51,646 bases of DNA from Bacteroidales bacterium (GCA_015060385.1 SUYO01000010.1:1-51646), one strand, 5' to 3'; shown: positions 1 to 8,247, numbered from the stretch's first letter. Program-made: numbers and translations. Notes: generated by a model not told the origin, from the sequence alone.

Positions 1-130
1 GTTGTTTGATATAAGCAAAGCACAGCGTATCGGTGCGGTGGTAATGTCGCTAAATCGTTACCAACAGCTTTTGACCTCTTTATTGACCTCTGTCACTCAA
101 ATAGATACGATTTTCTTTATTATCCTTCGG

Positions 131-138
131 CAAAGATA
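131..138 (-). promoter_or_regulatory. Bacteroidota -7 promoter box (gene off left edge)
   Basis: The plus-strand sequence CAAAGATA reads TATCTTTG on the minus strand and matches the TAnnTTTG -7 consensus. No clear -33 TTTG lies about 20 bases upstream. It points out of the window to the left. Confidence 0.4.
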
Positions 139-236
139 CGAAATCTTACGGAAAATGAATTGGTTGTTTTTTTCGTTTGTTCTGTTTTTTATCAAATTAT
201 TTTCCGAGCGAATATGATTCGTCTTAAATAAAATAA

Positions 237-278
237 AAACACCCAACTTTACATTCTTGGGTGTAAAATTGGGTGTTT
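237..278 (-). terminator. Rho-independent terminator after tRNA-Ser
   Basis: AAACACCCAA at 237-246 pairs perfectly with TTGGGTGTTT at 269-278. On the minus strand the hairpin is followed by a T-rich run (TTTATTTTATTT). It lies 34 bases past the 3' end of tRNA-Ser and is in the right orientation to end that transcript. Confidence 0.65.
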
Positions 279-311
279 GTTTTATAATTTGCTGATTTTC
301 AGCGTTTATTG

Positions 312-396
312 CGGAGAGAGAGGGATTCGAACCCCCGGACCCGTTAAGATCAACGGTTTTCAAGACCGCCGCATTCGACCACTCTGCCATCTCTCC
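312..396 (-). tRNA. tRNA-Ser (anticodon UGA)
   Basis: The minus strand folds as a class II tRNA of 85 nt. The acceptor 5' strand GGAGAGA pairs with TCTCTCC, followed by discriminator G. The T arm contains TTCGAAT flanked by GGGGG and CCCTC. The anticodon stem-loop CGGTCTTGAAAACCG has anticodon TGA, and a long variable arm follows, as expected for serine tRNAs. The terminal CCA is not encoded; the genome continues CAA. It reads UCN serine codons. A promoter lies at 424-454 and a terminator at 237-278, so this is a single-gene transcript. Confidence 0.95.
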
Positions 397-423
397 AATA
401 TTGTTCCCTTCTGAAAGGGAATG

Positions 424-454
424 CAAAGGTACGAATAAAATCGAAACCTGCAAA
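424..454 (-). promoter_or_regulatory. promoter of tRNA-Ser
   Basis: On the minus strand TACCTTTG (424-431) matches the TAnnTTTG -7 box, and TTTG (451-454) lies 19 bases upstream as a -33 box. This is the best two-box promoter in the window. The predicted transcription start is about 20-25 bases before the mature tRNA. Confidence 0.75.
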
Positions 455-478
455 TAATTTTCAATATTTTTGCAAAAA

Positions 479-525
479 GATCCTCACGTCGGACCTCCGG
501 TCCTCCTCAGGATGACATCCTGAGG
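479..525 (-). repeat. interspersed hairpin repeat, copy A, acting as lspA terminator
   Basis: The core GATCCTCACGTCGG...GGATGAC spans 479-516. It is extended by ATCCTGAGG (517-525), which makes a perfect 9-bp hairpin CCTCAGGAT/ATCCTGAGG on the minus strand. An inner GGACC/GGTCC stem follows, and then CTTTTT. The element starts directly after the lspA stop codon and has the structure of a terminator. Related copies lie at 1545, 8665, 20796, 20825, 30337, 40370 and 40407. Confidence 0.8.
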
Positions 526-1101
526 TTATTCCTTTGCAAAAAACTTGTACTGGAACAGGAGCAGGTAAATCGCTCCGCAGGTCACGCAGCTGTCAGCGAA
601 GTTGAAGACAGCTCCGAAGAAGACCCTCGGGTATTCCATCCAAGGAAGCTTGTATTCGAACAGCGGGAAGTAGAACATATCCACTACCTGTCCGAACATG
701 AAGGCGAACGGAGCGCCCGGCATTACCGTCTCCGGCCATATGAGACCGTAGATGAAACAGTCAATGATGTTGCCGAAGGCACCTGCCGTAATCATAGTAA
801 GACCTATCAGGACGCCGGTAGGAGTCTCCTTGGCCTTGGCCAGCTTGCCGATCCACCACACGAGTCCTCCGAAAAGGATTATGCGGAAGACCGAGAGCAG
901 GACCTTGCCCCAGACTCCCCCGAAAGCCATTCCGAAGGCCATTCCCTTGTTCAGGACGAAATGGAGCTTGAACCAGTCGCCTATCACGTCGATGGTCTCT
1001 CCAAGGTCCATGTTCGTCTTGACCAGAAGCTTTATGATCTGGTCAAGAACGACTAAAACTGCGCCAAGTATGAAAAGTCTTGTCCCTTTTGAGATCTTCA
1101 T
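526..1101 (-). CDS. lspA: lipoprotein signal peptidase (signal peptidase II)
   Basis: This inner-membrane aspartyl protease removes signal peptides from diacylglyceryl-modified prolipoproteins. The 191-residue protein has several hydrophobic helices and the family motifs: NKGMAFG at 51-57, GNIID at 110-114 with catalytic Asp114, and FNFAD at 166-170 with catalytic Asp170. It is slightly longer than the E. coli enzyme (about 164 residues), which is common in Bacteroidota. The start codon lies 5 bases downstream of the stop codon of the DksA-like gene, so the two are probably co-transcribed, possibly with ileS. A repeat-type terminator follows directly. At least one substrate candidate, the lipoprotein at 6224-7363, is in this window. 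Confidence 0.95.
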   Translation of the reverse strand: MKISKGTRLFILGAVLVVLDQIIKLLVKTNMDLGETIDVIGDWFKLHFVLNKGMAFGMAFGGVWGKVLLSVFRIILFGGLVWWIGKLAKAKETPTGVLIGLTMITAGAFGNIIDCFIYGLIWPETVMPGAPFAFMFGQVVDMFYFPLFEYKLPWMEYPRVFFGAVFNFADSCVTCGAIYLLLFQYKFFAKE

Positions 1102-1106
1102 AAGGA

Positions 1107-1517
1107 CTACTTGTTCTTGTTCATCATCTCCTTTGCCTCAACGGTAAGGGTTGCATGAGGAACGAGGCGGAGCCTCTCCTTAGGGATGAGCTTGCCAGTC
1201 ACGCGGCATACGCCATAGGTCTTGTTCTCGATCCTGATGAGCGCTGCCTCAAGGTTCTGGATGAACTTGTACTGACGCTGAGCAAGCGCACCTGCCTCCT
1301 CCTTTGAAAGAGCGGTAGCACCCTCTTCCATCACCTTGAAGGTAGGAGATGTATCCTCGATGTCATTGCTTGATCCGTGTGTCACTACATCACGGAGAAT
1401 CTTGTATTCCTTCTTTGCGTTTTCAAGCATTTCAAGAATGATGGCCTTGAACTCCTGGAGCTCTTCATCACTGTAACGAACCTTAAACTCAGGTGTGTTC
1501 TTCATTTCTTCTGCCAT
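1107..1517 (-). CDS. DksA/TraR-family transcription factor
   Basis: The 136-residue protein has an N-terminal helical (coiled-coil) part and a C-terminal region aligning with the DksA/TraR zinc finger (about 98-130: YGVCRVTGKLIPKERL). Proteins of this type bind in the RNA polymerase secondary channel and tune transcription, for example of rRNA genes. Only one cysteine (Cys104) remains of the usual four-Cys C4 site, so it probably does not bind zinc by that site; degenerate fingers occur in this family. It sits between ileS and lspA on the same strand, with repeat copy B separating it from ileS. The family is clear, but whether it does the work of classical DksA is inferred. Confidence 0.85.
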   Translation of the reverse strand: MAEEMKNTPEFKVRYSDEELQEFKAIILEMLENAKKEYKILRDVVTHGSSNDIEDTSPTFKVMEEGATALSKEEAGALAQRQYKFIQNLEAALIRIENKTYGVCRVTGKLIPKERLRLVPHATLTVEAKEMMNKNK

Positions 1518-1544
1518 AATCGTATAGTTTTTATAATTGTATTA

Positions 1545-1582
1545 GATCCTCACGTCGGGCCTACGGCCCTCCTCAGGATGAC
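1545..1582 (-). repeat. interspersed hairpin repeat, copy B
   Basis: Starts GATCCTCACGTCGGGCC and ends GGATGAC. The inner stem is GGGCC/GGCCC where copy A has GGACC/GGTCC, so both sides of the stem changed together. It lies between the ileS stop and the DksA-like start. On the minus strand it is followed by CTAATACAATT, a poor T-run, so read-through into the next gene is likely. Confidence 0.75.
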
Positions 1583-1585
1583 AAA

Positions 1586-4500
1586 CTAACGTTTAGTCAC
1601 CATTATCCTGATGGATGCGTCGTTCCACTCGACCTCAGGAGCATCGCCAGCCTCCGCAAGAGGGGCGGCTTCAACCGAAAGCGCGAGTGTCTGGGCACCC
1701 ACATAGCCGGCAAAGTTTGCAAGAGAAGCGGCGATCTCCTCACCGTCCTCACCATCAGCATATATCTTGACGTCTACCTTGTCTGTAACATCGAATCCGC
1801 TGCTCTTTCTGAGGTTCTGGATTCTGTTGATGAGCTCTCGTGCCACACCTTCCTGCTTCAGGGCCTCTGTTATCGTGATGTCGAGAGCGATTGTCATCGC
1901 TCCCTCGGTAGTCACGAGCCAGCCCGGCATGTCCTCGGAAGAGATTTCGTAATCTCCTGCATTGAGGGTGACATCTCCGGTCGGGAGGTTCAAAACATAT
2001 CCCGTGCCAGAAGCCTCCGATGTCTGGATGGCGTTGATGACCTCCTGCGAGAGGGTTCCGAACGCTGCGGCGATCTCCTTCATCTGCTTTCCGTAGATCT
2101 TTCCGAGAGTCTTGAAGTTAGGCTTGATCTTCTTTGTGATCAGACCTGTCGTGTCAGAGATGAACTCTGCCTCCTTCACATTCACCTCGCTGAGAATGAG
2201 TTCCTTGACGAGTTCAAGCTGCTCCTTCACCCTTGGATCGAGCACAGGGATGATGATCTTCGAGAGCGGCTTGCGGACGTTGATCTCAGCCTTGCGGCGG
2301 AGTGCGAGGACCATCGATGTAGCCCTCTGGGCAAGAGCCATACGCTCCTCGAGGTCCTTGTCGACGACTGTCTCGTCGTATGCAGGCATAGCCACGTAAT
2401 GAACCGAATCCGCTCCCTCCACGAGGTCTGTATAGAGACGGTCCATAAAGAACGGCGCTATAGGAGCCGCGAGCTTCGACACAGCAACGAGCACCTGATA
2501 GAGGGTCTGGTAAGCTGAAAGCTTGTCAGCATCCATCTCTCCTCCCCAGAATCTCTTTCTGCCGAGACGCACGTACCAGTTGCTGACGTGGTCGCAGACG
2601 AAGTCCTGGATAAGACGGCCTGCAGAGGTGATGTCATAGTCCTCATATGCTGCAGTCACATCCTTCACGAGGGTGTTGAGCAGCGAGATGATCCATCTGT
2701 CGATCTCAGGACGCTCGGAAACAGGCACTGCCTCCGAAGCCGGATCGAAGCCGTCGATGTTCGCATAAAGCGCGAAGAACGAATATGTGTTATAGAGTGT
2801 TCCGAAGAATTTGCGGCGTACCTCGTCCACGCCTCCTACGTCGAAGCGGAGGTTATCCCATGGCTGGGCGTTCGTGAGCATGTACCACCTGAGGGCGTCG
2901 GCACCGTATGTATCGAGAGCCCAGAAAGGATCGACCGCATTGCCGAGTCGCTTGCTCATCTTGTTGCCGTCCTTGTCGAGTACGAGACCGTTCGAGATCA
3001 CGCGTCTGAACGCGCATTTGTCGCTGACCATGGTGTTGATCGCATGGAGGGTGTAGAACCATCCGCGGGTCTGGTCCACGCCTTCGGCGATGAAGTCCGC
3101 AGTGATGCCGAACTTGTCGGAACCGAGGTTGCGAAGACCTTCCTGTGCATATGGCATGGCACCCGAATCGAACCATACGTCGATAAGGTCGAGCTCGCGC
3201 ACCATCTTCTTTCCGCTGTCTGAAACGAGGAAGATGTTGTCCACATACGGACGGTGGATATCGATCTTGTCGTAATTTTCCTTTGACATATCAGCAGGAT
3301 CGAAGCCTTTCGCAGCAAACGGATTCTCAGTCATCACGCCCGCAGCGACAGCCTTGTCGATCTCGGCATAAAGCTCAGCGATCGAGCCGATGCACTTGGC
3401 TTCCTTGCCGTCCTCGGTCTGCCAGATAGGGAGCGGCGTGCCCCAGTAACGGCTTCTCGAAAGGTTCCAGTCCTGGATATTCTCGAGCCATTTTCCGAAA
3501 CGGCCTGTACCTGTAGACTCAGGCTTCCACATGATCTGCTCGTTGAGCTCCATCATCCTTTCGCGGACAGCTGTAGTCCTGATGAACCATGAGTTCAGAG
3601 GATAATAGAGGACAGGCTTGTCGGTACGCCAGCAGTGAGGATAGTTGTGGGTATGCTTCTCGATGCGGAAAGCCTTGTTCTGCTGCTTGAGCATCACGCA
3701 GATGTCCACATCAAGGGTAGGAGCGTCCTCAGGGAGTTCAGGGTCGTATGCGTTCTTCACATAACGTCCCGCCCACTCCGCATATTCAGGAGACATGTTC
3801 GCAGCCGCATATTCCGGATCGAGGTCCTCGACACGGAAGAAACGTCCGCGGAGGTCCACCTGTGCCTGAAGGTCGCCGTTGCGGTCCACGACCTGAAGGC
3901 CGGGAACGCCTGCGAGTCTCGCAACCTTGGCGTCGTCCGCACCGAAGGTAGGAGCGATATGAACTATACCTGTACCGTCTTCTGTCGTCACATAGTCGCC
4001 CGGGATCACGCGGAATGCGCCCTCGCCAGGGTTGAACCAAGGGATGAGCTGCTCGTAGCTGATGCCCACGAGGTCAGTTCCCTTGAGTGTGCCGTCGAGC
4101 ACTGTGAACTCCTGCTTCTTAGGGTTGAAATGTGCGCCTACGAGAGCCTGTGCAACGATGTAGAGCGCAGGTTCGCCGGTGTATGGGTTGGATGAAACGA
4201 CACGTACATAGTCGATGTTCGGTCCCACACAGAGAGCAGTGTTTGAAGGAAGGGTCCAAGGAGTCGTCGTCCATGCAAGGATGTATGCAGGAACGCCCTC
4301 GCTGAAGAGGAACTCCGACTTATCGTCACGGATCACCTTGAACTGAGCCACTGCAGTTGTGTCCTTCACGTCACGGTAGCAGCCAGGCTGGTTGAGCTCA
4401 TGCGTACTCAGACCTGTACCTGCAGCCGGCGAGTATGGCTGGATAGACTTTCCCTTGTAGAGAAGGCCCTTGTCATATATCTTCTTGAGGAGGTACCAGA

Positions 4501-4975
4501 GGGTCTCGATGTAGCGGTTATCGTAGGTGATGTAAGGGTCGTTCATATCCACCCAGTAACCTACGCGCTCGGTCATGTTCACCCACTCTGCAGTGTACTT
4601 CATGACTTCCTTTCGGCAGGCATCGTTATACTCCTCTACGCTGATCTTAGTACCGATGTCCTCCTTTGTTATGCCGAGCATCTTCTCGACGCCGAGCTCC
4701 ACCGGAAGACCGTGGGTATCCCATCCTGCCTTTCTGTTCACCTTGTATCCGCTCTGGGTCTTGTAGCGGCAGATGGCATCCTTGATAGAGCGGGCCATCA
4801 CATGGTGGATGCCCGGCATACCGTTGGCTGAAGGCGGACCCTCGAAGAAAATGAATTCAGGGGCACCTTCTCTCAGCTCAAGCGACTTTTCAAACGCATG
4901 GTTCTTCTTCCATCTGTCCAGCACCTCATTGCCTGTCGCAACGAGGTCAAGACCTTTATATTCTCTAAATTTCAT
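1586..4975 (-). CDS. ileS: isoleucyl-tRNA synthetase (type 2)
   Basis: This class I synthetase charges tRNA-Ile in the cytoplasm. The 1129-residue protein shows the HIGH-type signature as GIHH at 55-58, following PPSANG, and the KMSKR loop at 672-676 (DGNKMSKRLGNAVDP). Between them lies the CP1 editing domain, and an anticodon-binding region with conserved tryptophans follows (YDITSAGRLIQDF, NWYVRLGRKRFW). The length and the lack of a C-terminal Cys-rich zinc finger fit the type 2 (eukaryote-like) IleS, which in other bacteria is often less sensitive to mupirocin; sensitivity here is not shown. A -7 box at 5034-5041 gives a leader of about 50 nt. Confidence 0.97.
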   Translation of the reverse strand: MKFREYKGLDLVATGNEVLDRWKKNHAFEKSLELREGAPEFIFFEGPPSANGMPGIHHVMARSIKDAICRYKTQSGYKVNRKAGWDTHGLPVELGVEKMLGITKEDIGTKISVEEYNDACRKEVMKYTAEWVNMTERVGYWVDMNDPYITYDNRYIETLWYLLKKIYDKGLLYKGKSIQPYSPAAGTGLSTHELNQPGCYRDVKDTTAVAQFKVIRDDKSEFLFSEGVPAYILAWTTTPWTLPSNTALCVGPNIDYVRVVSSNPYTGEPALYIVAQALVGAHFNPKKQEFTVLDGTLKGTDLVGISYEQLIPWFNPGEGAFRVIPGDYVTTEDGTGIVHIAPTFGADDAKVARLAGVPGLQVVDRNGDLQAQVDLRGRFFRVEDLDPEYAAANMSPEYAEWAGRYVKNAYDPELPEDAPTLDVDICVMLKQQNKAFRIEKHTHNYPHCWRTDKPVLYYPLNSWFIRTTAVRERMMELNEQIMWKPESTGTGRFGKWLENIQDWNLSRSRYWGTPLPIWQTEDGKEAKCIGSIAELYAEIDKAVAAGVMTENPFAAKGFDPADMSKENYDKIDIHRPYVDNIFLVSDSGKKMVRELDLIDVWFDSGAMPYAQEGLRNLGSDKFGITADFIAEGVDQTRGWFYTLHAINTMVSDKCAFRRVISNGLVLDKDGNKMSKRLGNAVDPFWALDTYGADALRWYMLTNAQPWDNLRFDVGGVDEVRRKFFGTLYNTYSFFALYANIDGFDPASEAVPVSERPEIDRWIISLLNTLVKDVTAAYEDYDITSAGRLIQDFVCDHVSNWYVRLGRKRFWGGEMDADKLSAYQTLYQVLVAVSKLAAPIAPFFMDRLYTDLVEGADSVHYVAMPAYDETVVDKDLEERMALAQRATSMVLALRRKAEINVRKPLSKIIIPVLDPRVKEQLELVKELILSEVNVKEAEFISDTTGLITKKIKPNFKTLGKIYGKQMKEIAAAFGTLSQEVINAIQTSEASGTGYVLNLPTGDVTLNAGDYEISSEDMPGWLVTTEGAMTIALDITITEALKQEGVARELINRIQNLRKSSGFDVTDKVDVKIYADGEDGEEIAASLANFAGYVGAQTLALSVEAAPLAEAGDAPEVEWNDASIRIMVTKR

Positions 4976-4992
4976 AAATAAAATTTATTACC

Positions 4993-5000
4993 TATTTTTG
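4993..5000 (+). promoter_or_regulatory. -7 box for the cvpA-like gene and tsaB
   Basis: TATTTTTG matches TAnnTTTG and lies 58 bases before the cvpA-like ATG. It is divergent from the ileS -7 box at 5034-5041, and the two overlap in the 83-base gap. Confidence 0.5.
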
Positions 5001-5033
5001 CATTCTGAAATCCCGTCGGGGAATATTAATCCG

Positions 5034-5041
5034 CAAATATA
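5034..5041 (-). promoter_or_regulatory. -7 box for ileS
   Basis: CAAATATA on the plus strand reads TATATTTG on the minus strand, matching TAnnTTTG. It lies about 60 bases upstream of the ileS ATG. No clear -33 element is visible. Confidence 0.5.
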
Positions 5042-5058
5042 GGTATTTTAAGGCAATT

Positions 5059-5556
5059 ATGAACATCTTGGATATCATTCTTTTGGTCTGTTTTGTTCCT
5101 GCCATCTTCCAAGGCATCAGGAAGGGGTTCATAGCACAGGCCGTTTCCATAATATCGATAGTTCTGGGCATCTGGGCGTCAGCTCGTTTCGCCAATATCG
5201 TAAGTTCATGGATAGCTCAGTACATAACCGCCTCGGAACAGGTACTGAAGGTCGTGGCCTTCGCCCTGATCCTCGTTCTGGTGTTCCTCGTCCTCGCGGC
5301 TTTGGGAAAGATGCTGGAAGGAATGTTCAAGCTGGTCATGCTGGGATGGCTGAACAAGCTCCTCGGCGTAATCTTCGCCCTTCTGAAGACGGGACTCATA
5401 GTAGGACTCGTGATCATTGCATTCAGCTCCCTGAACGACAACTTCAGGTTCGTGCAGGAATCCGTGCTGAACGAATCCGTGCTTTATCCTCCTCTGAAGA
5501 AGCTCGCTTTCGAGGTGTTCCCGTATCTGAAGGACATGCTGACCTTAGTAAAGTAA
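5059..5556 (+). CDS. CvpA family membrane protein
   Basis: The 165-residue integral membrane protein has about four hydrophobic helices: roughly residues 2-20, 22-45, 60-85 and 95-120. The N-terminus MNILDIILLV followed by a GxxxGF-like turn (GIRKGFIAQ) is typical of CvpA. E. coli CvpA is needed for colicin V production, and wider work links the family to envelope homeostasis; the molecular activity is not established. The gene starts 58 bases after a -7 box and ends 4 bases before tsaB, so the two form a two-gene operon. Confidence 0.85.
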   Translation: MNILDIILLVCFVPAIFQGIRKGFIAQAVSIISIVLGIWASARFANIVSSWIAQYITASEQVLKVVAFALILVLVFLVLAALGKMLEGMFKLVMLGWLNKLLGVIFALLKTGLIVGLVIIAFSSLNDNFRFVQESVLNESVLYPPLKKLAFEVFPYLKDMLTLVK

Positions 5557-5560
5557 TCTC

Positions 5561-6232
5561 ATGGAAAGAATCATACTCATAGAAACATCGACCGCCCTCT
5601 GCTCGGTTGCCCTCGCCGAGGACGGAGCGATCGTCGACTATCGCGAAAGTTCGGCACCGAAGGCTCATGCCTCCCTTACAGCCGTATTCATACAGGACAT
5701 GCTGTCGGAACGCGGACTTTCGCCCGCAGACTGCGACGCGGTATGCGTCAGCATGGGTCCGGGATCATATACAGGCCTGCGTGTAGGCGTATCCACTGCC
5801 AAGGGCATCTGCTTCGGAGCCCGCAAGCCTCTGATTGCCGTCGGCACCCTCGACACCCTTGTGGCCCAGGCCGATTCCGACGCCCGTTTCATCATCCCGA
5901 TGGTCGACGCCCGCAGGATGGAGGTCTATACAGCGGTATTTGAAAACGGTACCCAGCTGACAGAGACGGCTCCGATGATAATCGACGAAAACAGCTTTGC
6001 AGAGTATCTGGAGCAGGGCCCATGCCTCTTTATCGGAGACGGAGCCGGCAAATGCGCCGATGTCATAAGACACCCGAACGCAAGCTTCTGCCAGTGCAAC
6101 CCTAAGGCCTCGTCCATGCTCTCCCCTGCCCTTGAAGCCTATAAAGAAAAACGATTCGAAGACGTTGCGTACTTCGAACCGTTCTATCTTAAGGAATTCG
6201 TTGCTACAGTCAGCAAGAAGAAGCTATTTTAG
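5561..6232 (+). CDS. tsaB: tRNA threonylcarbamoyladenosine synthesis protein TsaB
   Basis: TsaB is the non-catalytic ASKHA-fold partner of TsaD in making t6A37 on ANN-decoding tRNAs. The 223-residue protein begins with the typical IILIETSTALCSVAL strand-loop and has GPGSYTGLRVGVSTAKG near residues 66-82. It lies 4 bases after the cvpA-like gene. Its 3' end overlaps the convergent gene at 6224 by 9 bases: the TAG of each gene lies inside the last codons of the other, so no terminator can sit between them. Confidence 0.95.
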   Translation: MERIILIETSTALCSVALAEDGAIVDYRESSAPKAHASLTAVFIQDMLSERGLSPADCDAVCVSMGPGSYTGLRVGVSTAKGICFGARKPLIAVGTLDTLVAQADSDARFIIPMVDARRMEVYTAVFENGTQLTETAPMIIDENSFAEYLEQGPCLFIGDGAGKCADVIRHPNASFCQCNPKASSMLSPALEAYKEKRFEDVAYFEPFYLKEFVATVSKKKLF

Positions 6233-7363
6233 GAGCTGCTCGATGCGCTTGCGGAAAGCCTTCTCCGTTACCATGTCTCCGTCTACAAGCTCGCCGTCAG
6301 CGATGACGAAGGCTGCAGGAACGGATGAGATGTTGTAGAGAAGAGCGTATGGAGAAGCCGAGCCACGTGAATCACATACATTGATCCAAGGAAGCTTCTG
6401 CTCCTTCACCACCCTTGCCCACAATGCCTTGTCAGGGTCGAGTGCCACCTGATAGATCTCAAAACCCTTCTTGTGGTAGTCCTCATAGATGTTCTTGAGA
6501 AAATCGAGGTTGAACATCTTCTGTCCGGCATCCGAAGGATTCCAGAAGAAGATCAGGGTAACCTTTGCATCGACATCGCTGAGCTTCACCTTGCTGGCAT
6601 TCACGTCAGGAAGTTCGATGTCAGGATATCCTATGGCCTCTGCCGAGTTCAGGCGTGCCTCAAGTTCCAAGAGGTTCTGACGTCTCTTGGCCTCATTCCT
6701 GAGAGCCTTTACATATTTCGACTCAGGATATACTGTCTCGAGAGAGTCGGATATAGCTGCGAAATGGATGGCATCAGTAGACTGCGAGAACACAGGAAGA
6801 TCAGATCCGAAATTCTGGAAGAATACCGGAACCACAGTAAGCGACCTGCTGTTCTCCATCACATACCTGACGCTGTTTCTGTAATAGTTCACATACTCCT
6901 GACCGATCTGCCTTCTGATGTCATCAAGTTCCTTTCCTTCCGCTGTAAGAGCACGATCCGAAAGAGAACTGAGCTTTACAAGCGCGTCTGCATAGGTCTT
7001 CTCTACCTGAGCAAGCTTCGCAGACTCCTCAGAGCCTTCCACAGAGTAGTTTCCGAGGGTATCAGCAGTAACTTTCACCTTGTCACCTGCCTCAAGAAGA
7101 AGGGATGCTACCTTTGAGTCCTTGTAGAACACATAGATGAACTCAGGCTGGCCTTCCGCGATCTCAGCCTTGTATGAGAAACGGCCTGCAGCATCTGTCT
7201 TCACAGTGTCGAGCACCTCATAATAGTTTACATTGAGGAGCTTCACCACCACCTCTGAAGAAGGAACATCGGAGAGTGTTCCCTCGATGCTTGCGTTGCC
7301 TGAACATGCTGCTGCAGCTACCATGACCGCAGCCAACACGATGATCTTACTGAATCTTGACAT
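6224..7363 (-). CDS. DUF4369/TlpA-like lipoprotein without CXXC
   Basis: The 379-residue protein has a lipoprotein signal: a hydrophobic stretch from about residue 7 and a lipobox AAAAC with Cys20. An N-terminal beta-rich DUF4369-like domain follows (about 25-125), then a helical linker and a C-terminal thioredoxin-fold domain (about 245-379). Family members are usually periplasmic thiol-disulfide reductases carrying WCxxC. Here that site reads FFWNPSDAGQ (272-281) with no cysteine, although the cis-Pro loop SSVPA (346-350) is kept. Besides Cys20 the only cysteine is Cys330. It is therefore probably not a redox enzyme; a binding or structural role is inferred. The start overlaps the HIT gene by 17 bases. 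Confidence 0.85.
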   Translation of the reverse strand: MSRFSKIIVLAAVMVAAAACSGNASIEGTLSDVPSSEVVVKLLNVNYYEVLDTVKTDAAGRFSYKAEIAEGQPEFIYVFYKDSKVASLLLEAGDKVKVTADTLGNYSVEGSEESAKLAQVEKTYADALVKLSSLSDRALTAEGKELDDIRRQIGQEYVNYYRNSVRYVMENSRSLTVVPVFFQNFGSDLPVFSQSTDAIHFAAISDSLETVYPESKYVKALRNEAKRRQNLLELEARLNSAEAIGYPDIELPDVNASKVKLSDVDAKVTLIFFWNPSDAGQKMFNLDFLKNIYEDYHKKGFEIYQVALDPDKALWARVVKEQKLPWINVCDSRGSASPYALLYNISSVPAAFVIADGELVDGDMVTEKAFRKRIEQLLK

Positions 7364-7754
7364 ATTCGTTATAGATTGATGTTGCTATCTCAGCGAATTC
7401 CTCCTGAGAGAGCTCGAGTTTCTTTTTTCTGAAATCCATGTCGCCTTCAGTCTGAAGGGGAACAAGGTGGATGTGGGTGTGTGGTACCTCCATACCGAGG
7501 ACTGCGACACCCACTCTCTGGCAAGGCACGGCTGCCTTGACCGCCTGGGCTACCTTTCTTGCAAAAGCGCAGAGCCCCATGTAGGTCTTCTCATCGAGGT
7601 TGAAGATGTAGTCATCCTCCACATTCTTTGGGATCACGAGGGTGTGACCCTTGGCCATCGGAGCGATGTCGAGGAACGCGTAGTATTCCTCGTTCTCAGC
7701 CACCTTGTAGGATGGGATCTCGCCCTTGGCTATCTTAGTGAAAATCGTTGACAT
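7347..7754 (-). CDS. HIT family protein (histidine triad nucleotide hydrolase)
   Basis: The 135-residue protein carries the histidine triad HTHIHLVPL with His92, His94 and His96, and the N-terminal Hint-like FTKIAKGEIPSYK. HINT proteins hydrolyse nucleoside phosphoramidates and aminoacyl-adenylates; the exact substrate is not predictable from sequence. It follows greA with a 2-base gap and overlaps the downstream lipoprotein gene by 17 bases, so all three are translationally close in one operon. Confidence 0.93.
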   Translation of the reverse strand: MSTIFTKIAKGEIPSYKVAENEEYYAFLDIAPMAKGHTLVIPKNVEDDYIFNLDEKTYMGLCAFARKVAQAVKAAVPCQRVGVAVLGMEVPHTHIHLVPLQTEGDMDFRKKKLELSQEEFAEIATSIYNEYVKIQ

Positions 7755-7756
7755 AA

Positions 7757-8224
7757 CTATAATGTAATATCCAATATTTCAAATTTGATGATGCCGGCAG
7801 GAACCTTTGCCTCTACCACCTCACCTACCTTGTGACCCATGAGAGCCTGTCCGATAGGAGTCTGTGCGGCGAGCTTACCAGCCATGAAGTCAGCCTCATT
7901 CTCACCTACGAGAGTGAAGTTCATCACCTGGTTAGTATTGAGATTCTTAACCTTCACCTTGTTGAGCATCTGAACCTTCTCAGTTCCGATCTGAGACTCG
8001 TCGATCACACGAGCATTCGCAACAAGATTCTGAAGCTTCGAAATGTTCAGCTCGAGGAGTCCCTGAGCCTCCCTTGCCGCCTCGTATTCCGCATTCTCGG
8101 AAAGGTCGCCCTTATCCCTTGCCTCCGCAATGGCAGCAGAGATTACAGGACGCTGAGCGATCGCTTCGGCAAGTTCCTTCTTTAGTTTGTCAAGACCTTC
8201 CTGGGTCATGTACTGTAGTGCCAT
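7757..8224 (-). CDS. greA: transcription elongation factor GreA
   Basis: GreA rescues backtracked RNA polymerase by stimulating transcript cleavage through the secondary channel. The 155-residue protein has the N-terminal coiled coil with tip motif RDKGDLSENAEYEAA (36-50), including the acidic residues Asp40 and Glu43, and a C-terminal FKBP-like domain ending in TPIGQALMGHKVGEVV. Length matches E. coli GreA (158). It lies 23 bases after the small membrane protein gene and 2 bases before the HIT gene. Confidence 0.97.
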   Translation of the reverse strand: MALQYMTQEGLDKLKKELAEAIAQRPVISAAIAEARDKGDLSENAEYEAAREAQGLLELNISKLQNLVANARVIDESQIGTEKVQMLNKVKVKNLNTNQVMNFTLVGENEADFMAGKLAAQTPIGQALMGHKVGEVVEAKVPAGIIKFEILDITL

Positions 8225-8247
8225 AAATATTGTCTTTAATTATGTTA

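Larger units (their letters stand above)
1..311. other. AT-rich left-edge intergenic stretch
   Basis: I see no convincing gene here. A possible frame on the plus strand begins with TTG, is AT-rich and resembles no known protein. The stretch holds a terminator-like hairpin at 237-278 and a minus-strand -7 box at 131-138 that probably serves a gene beyond the left edge. On the minus strand between 130 and 1 there is no ATG, so the start of that gene is not in the window. Confidence 0.6.

Noticed and set aside
2..217. 71-codon open frame at the left edge
   Set aside because: It starts with TTG, is AT-rich and low-complexity at its end, and resembles no family; minus-strand promoter and terminator signals lie in it.
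97..453. 118-codon minus-strand frame across tRNA-Ser
   Set aside because: Most of it is the tRNA itself and its flanks, so the frame is an accident of the tRNA sequence.
2588..3223. 211-codon plus-strand frame opposite ileS
   Set aside because: It is a shadow of the well-supported ileS gene and has no family features.
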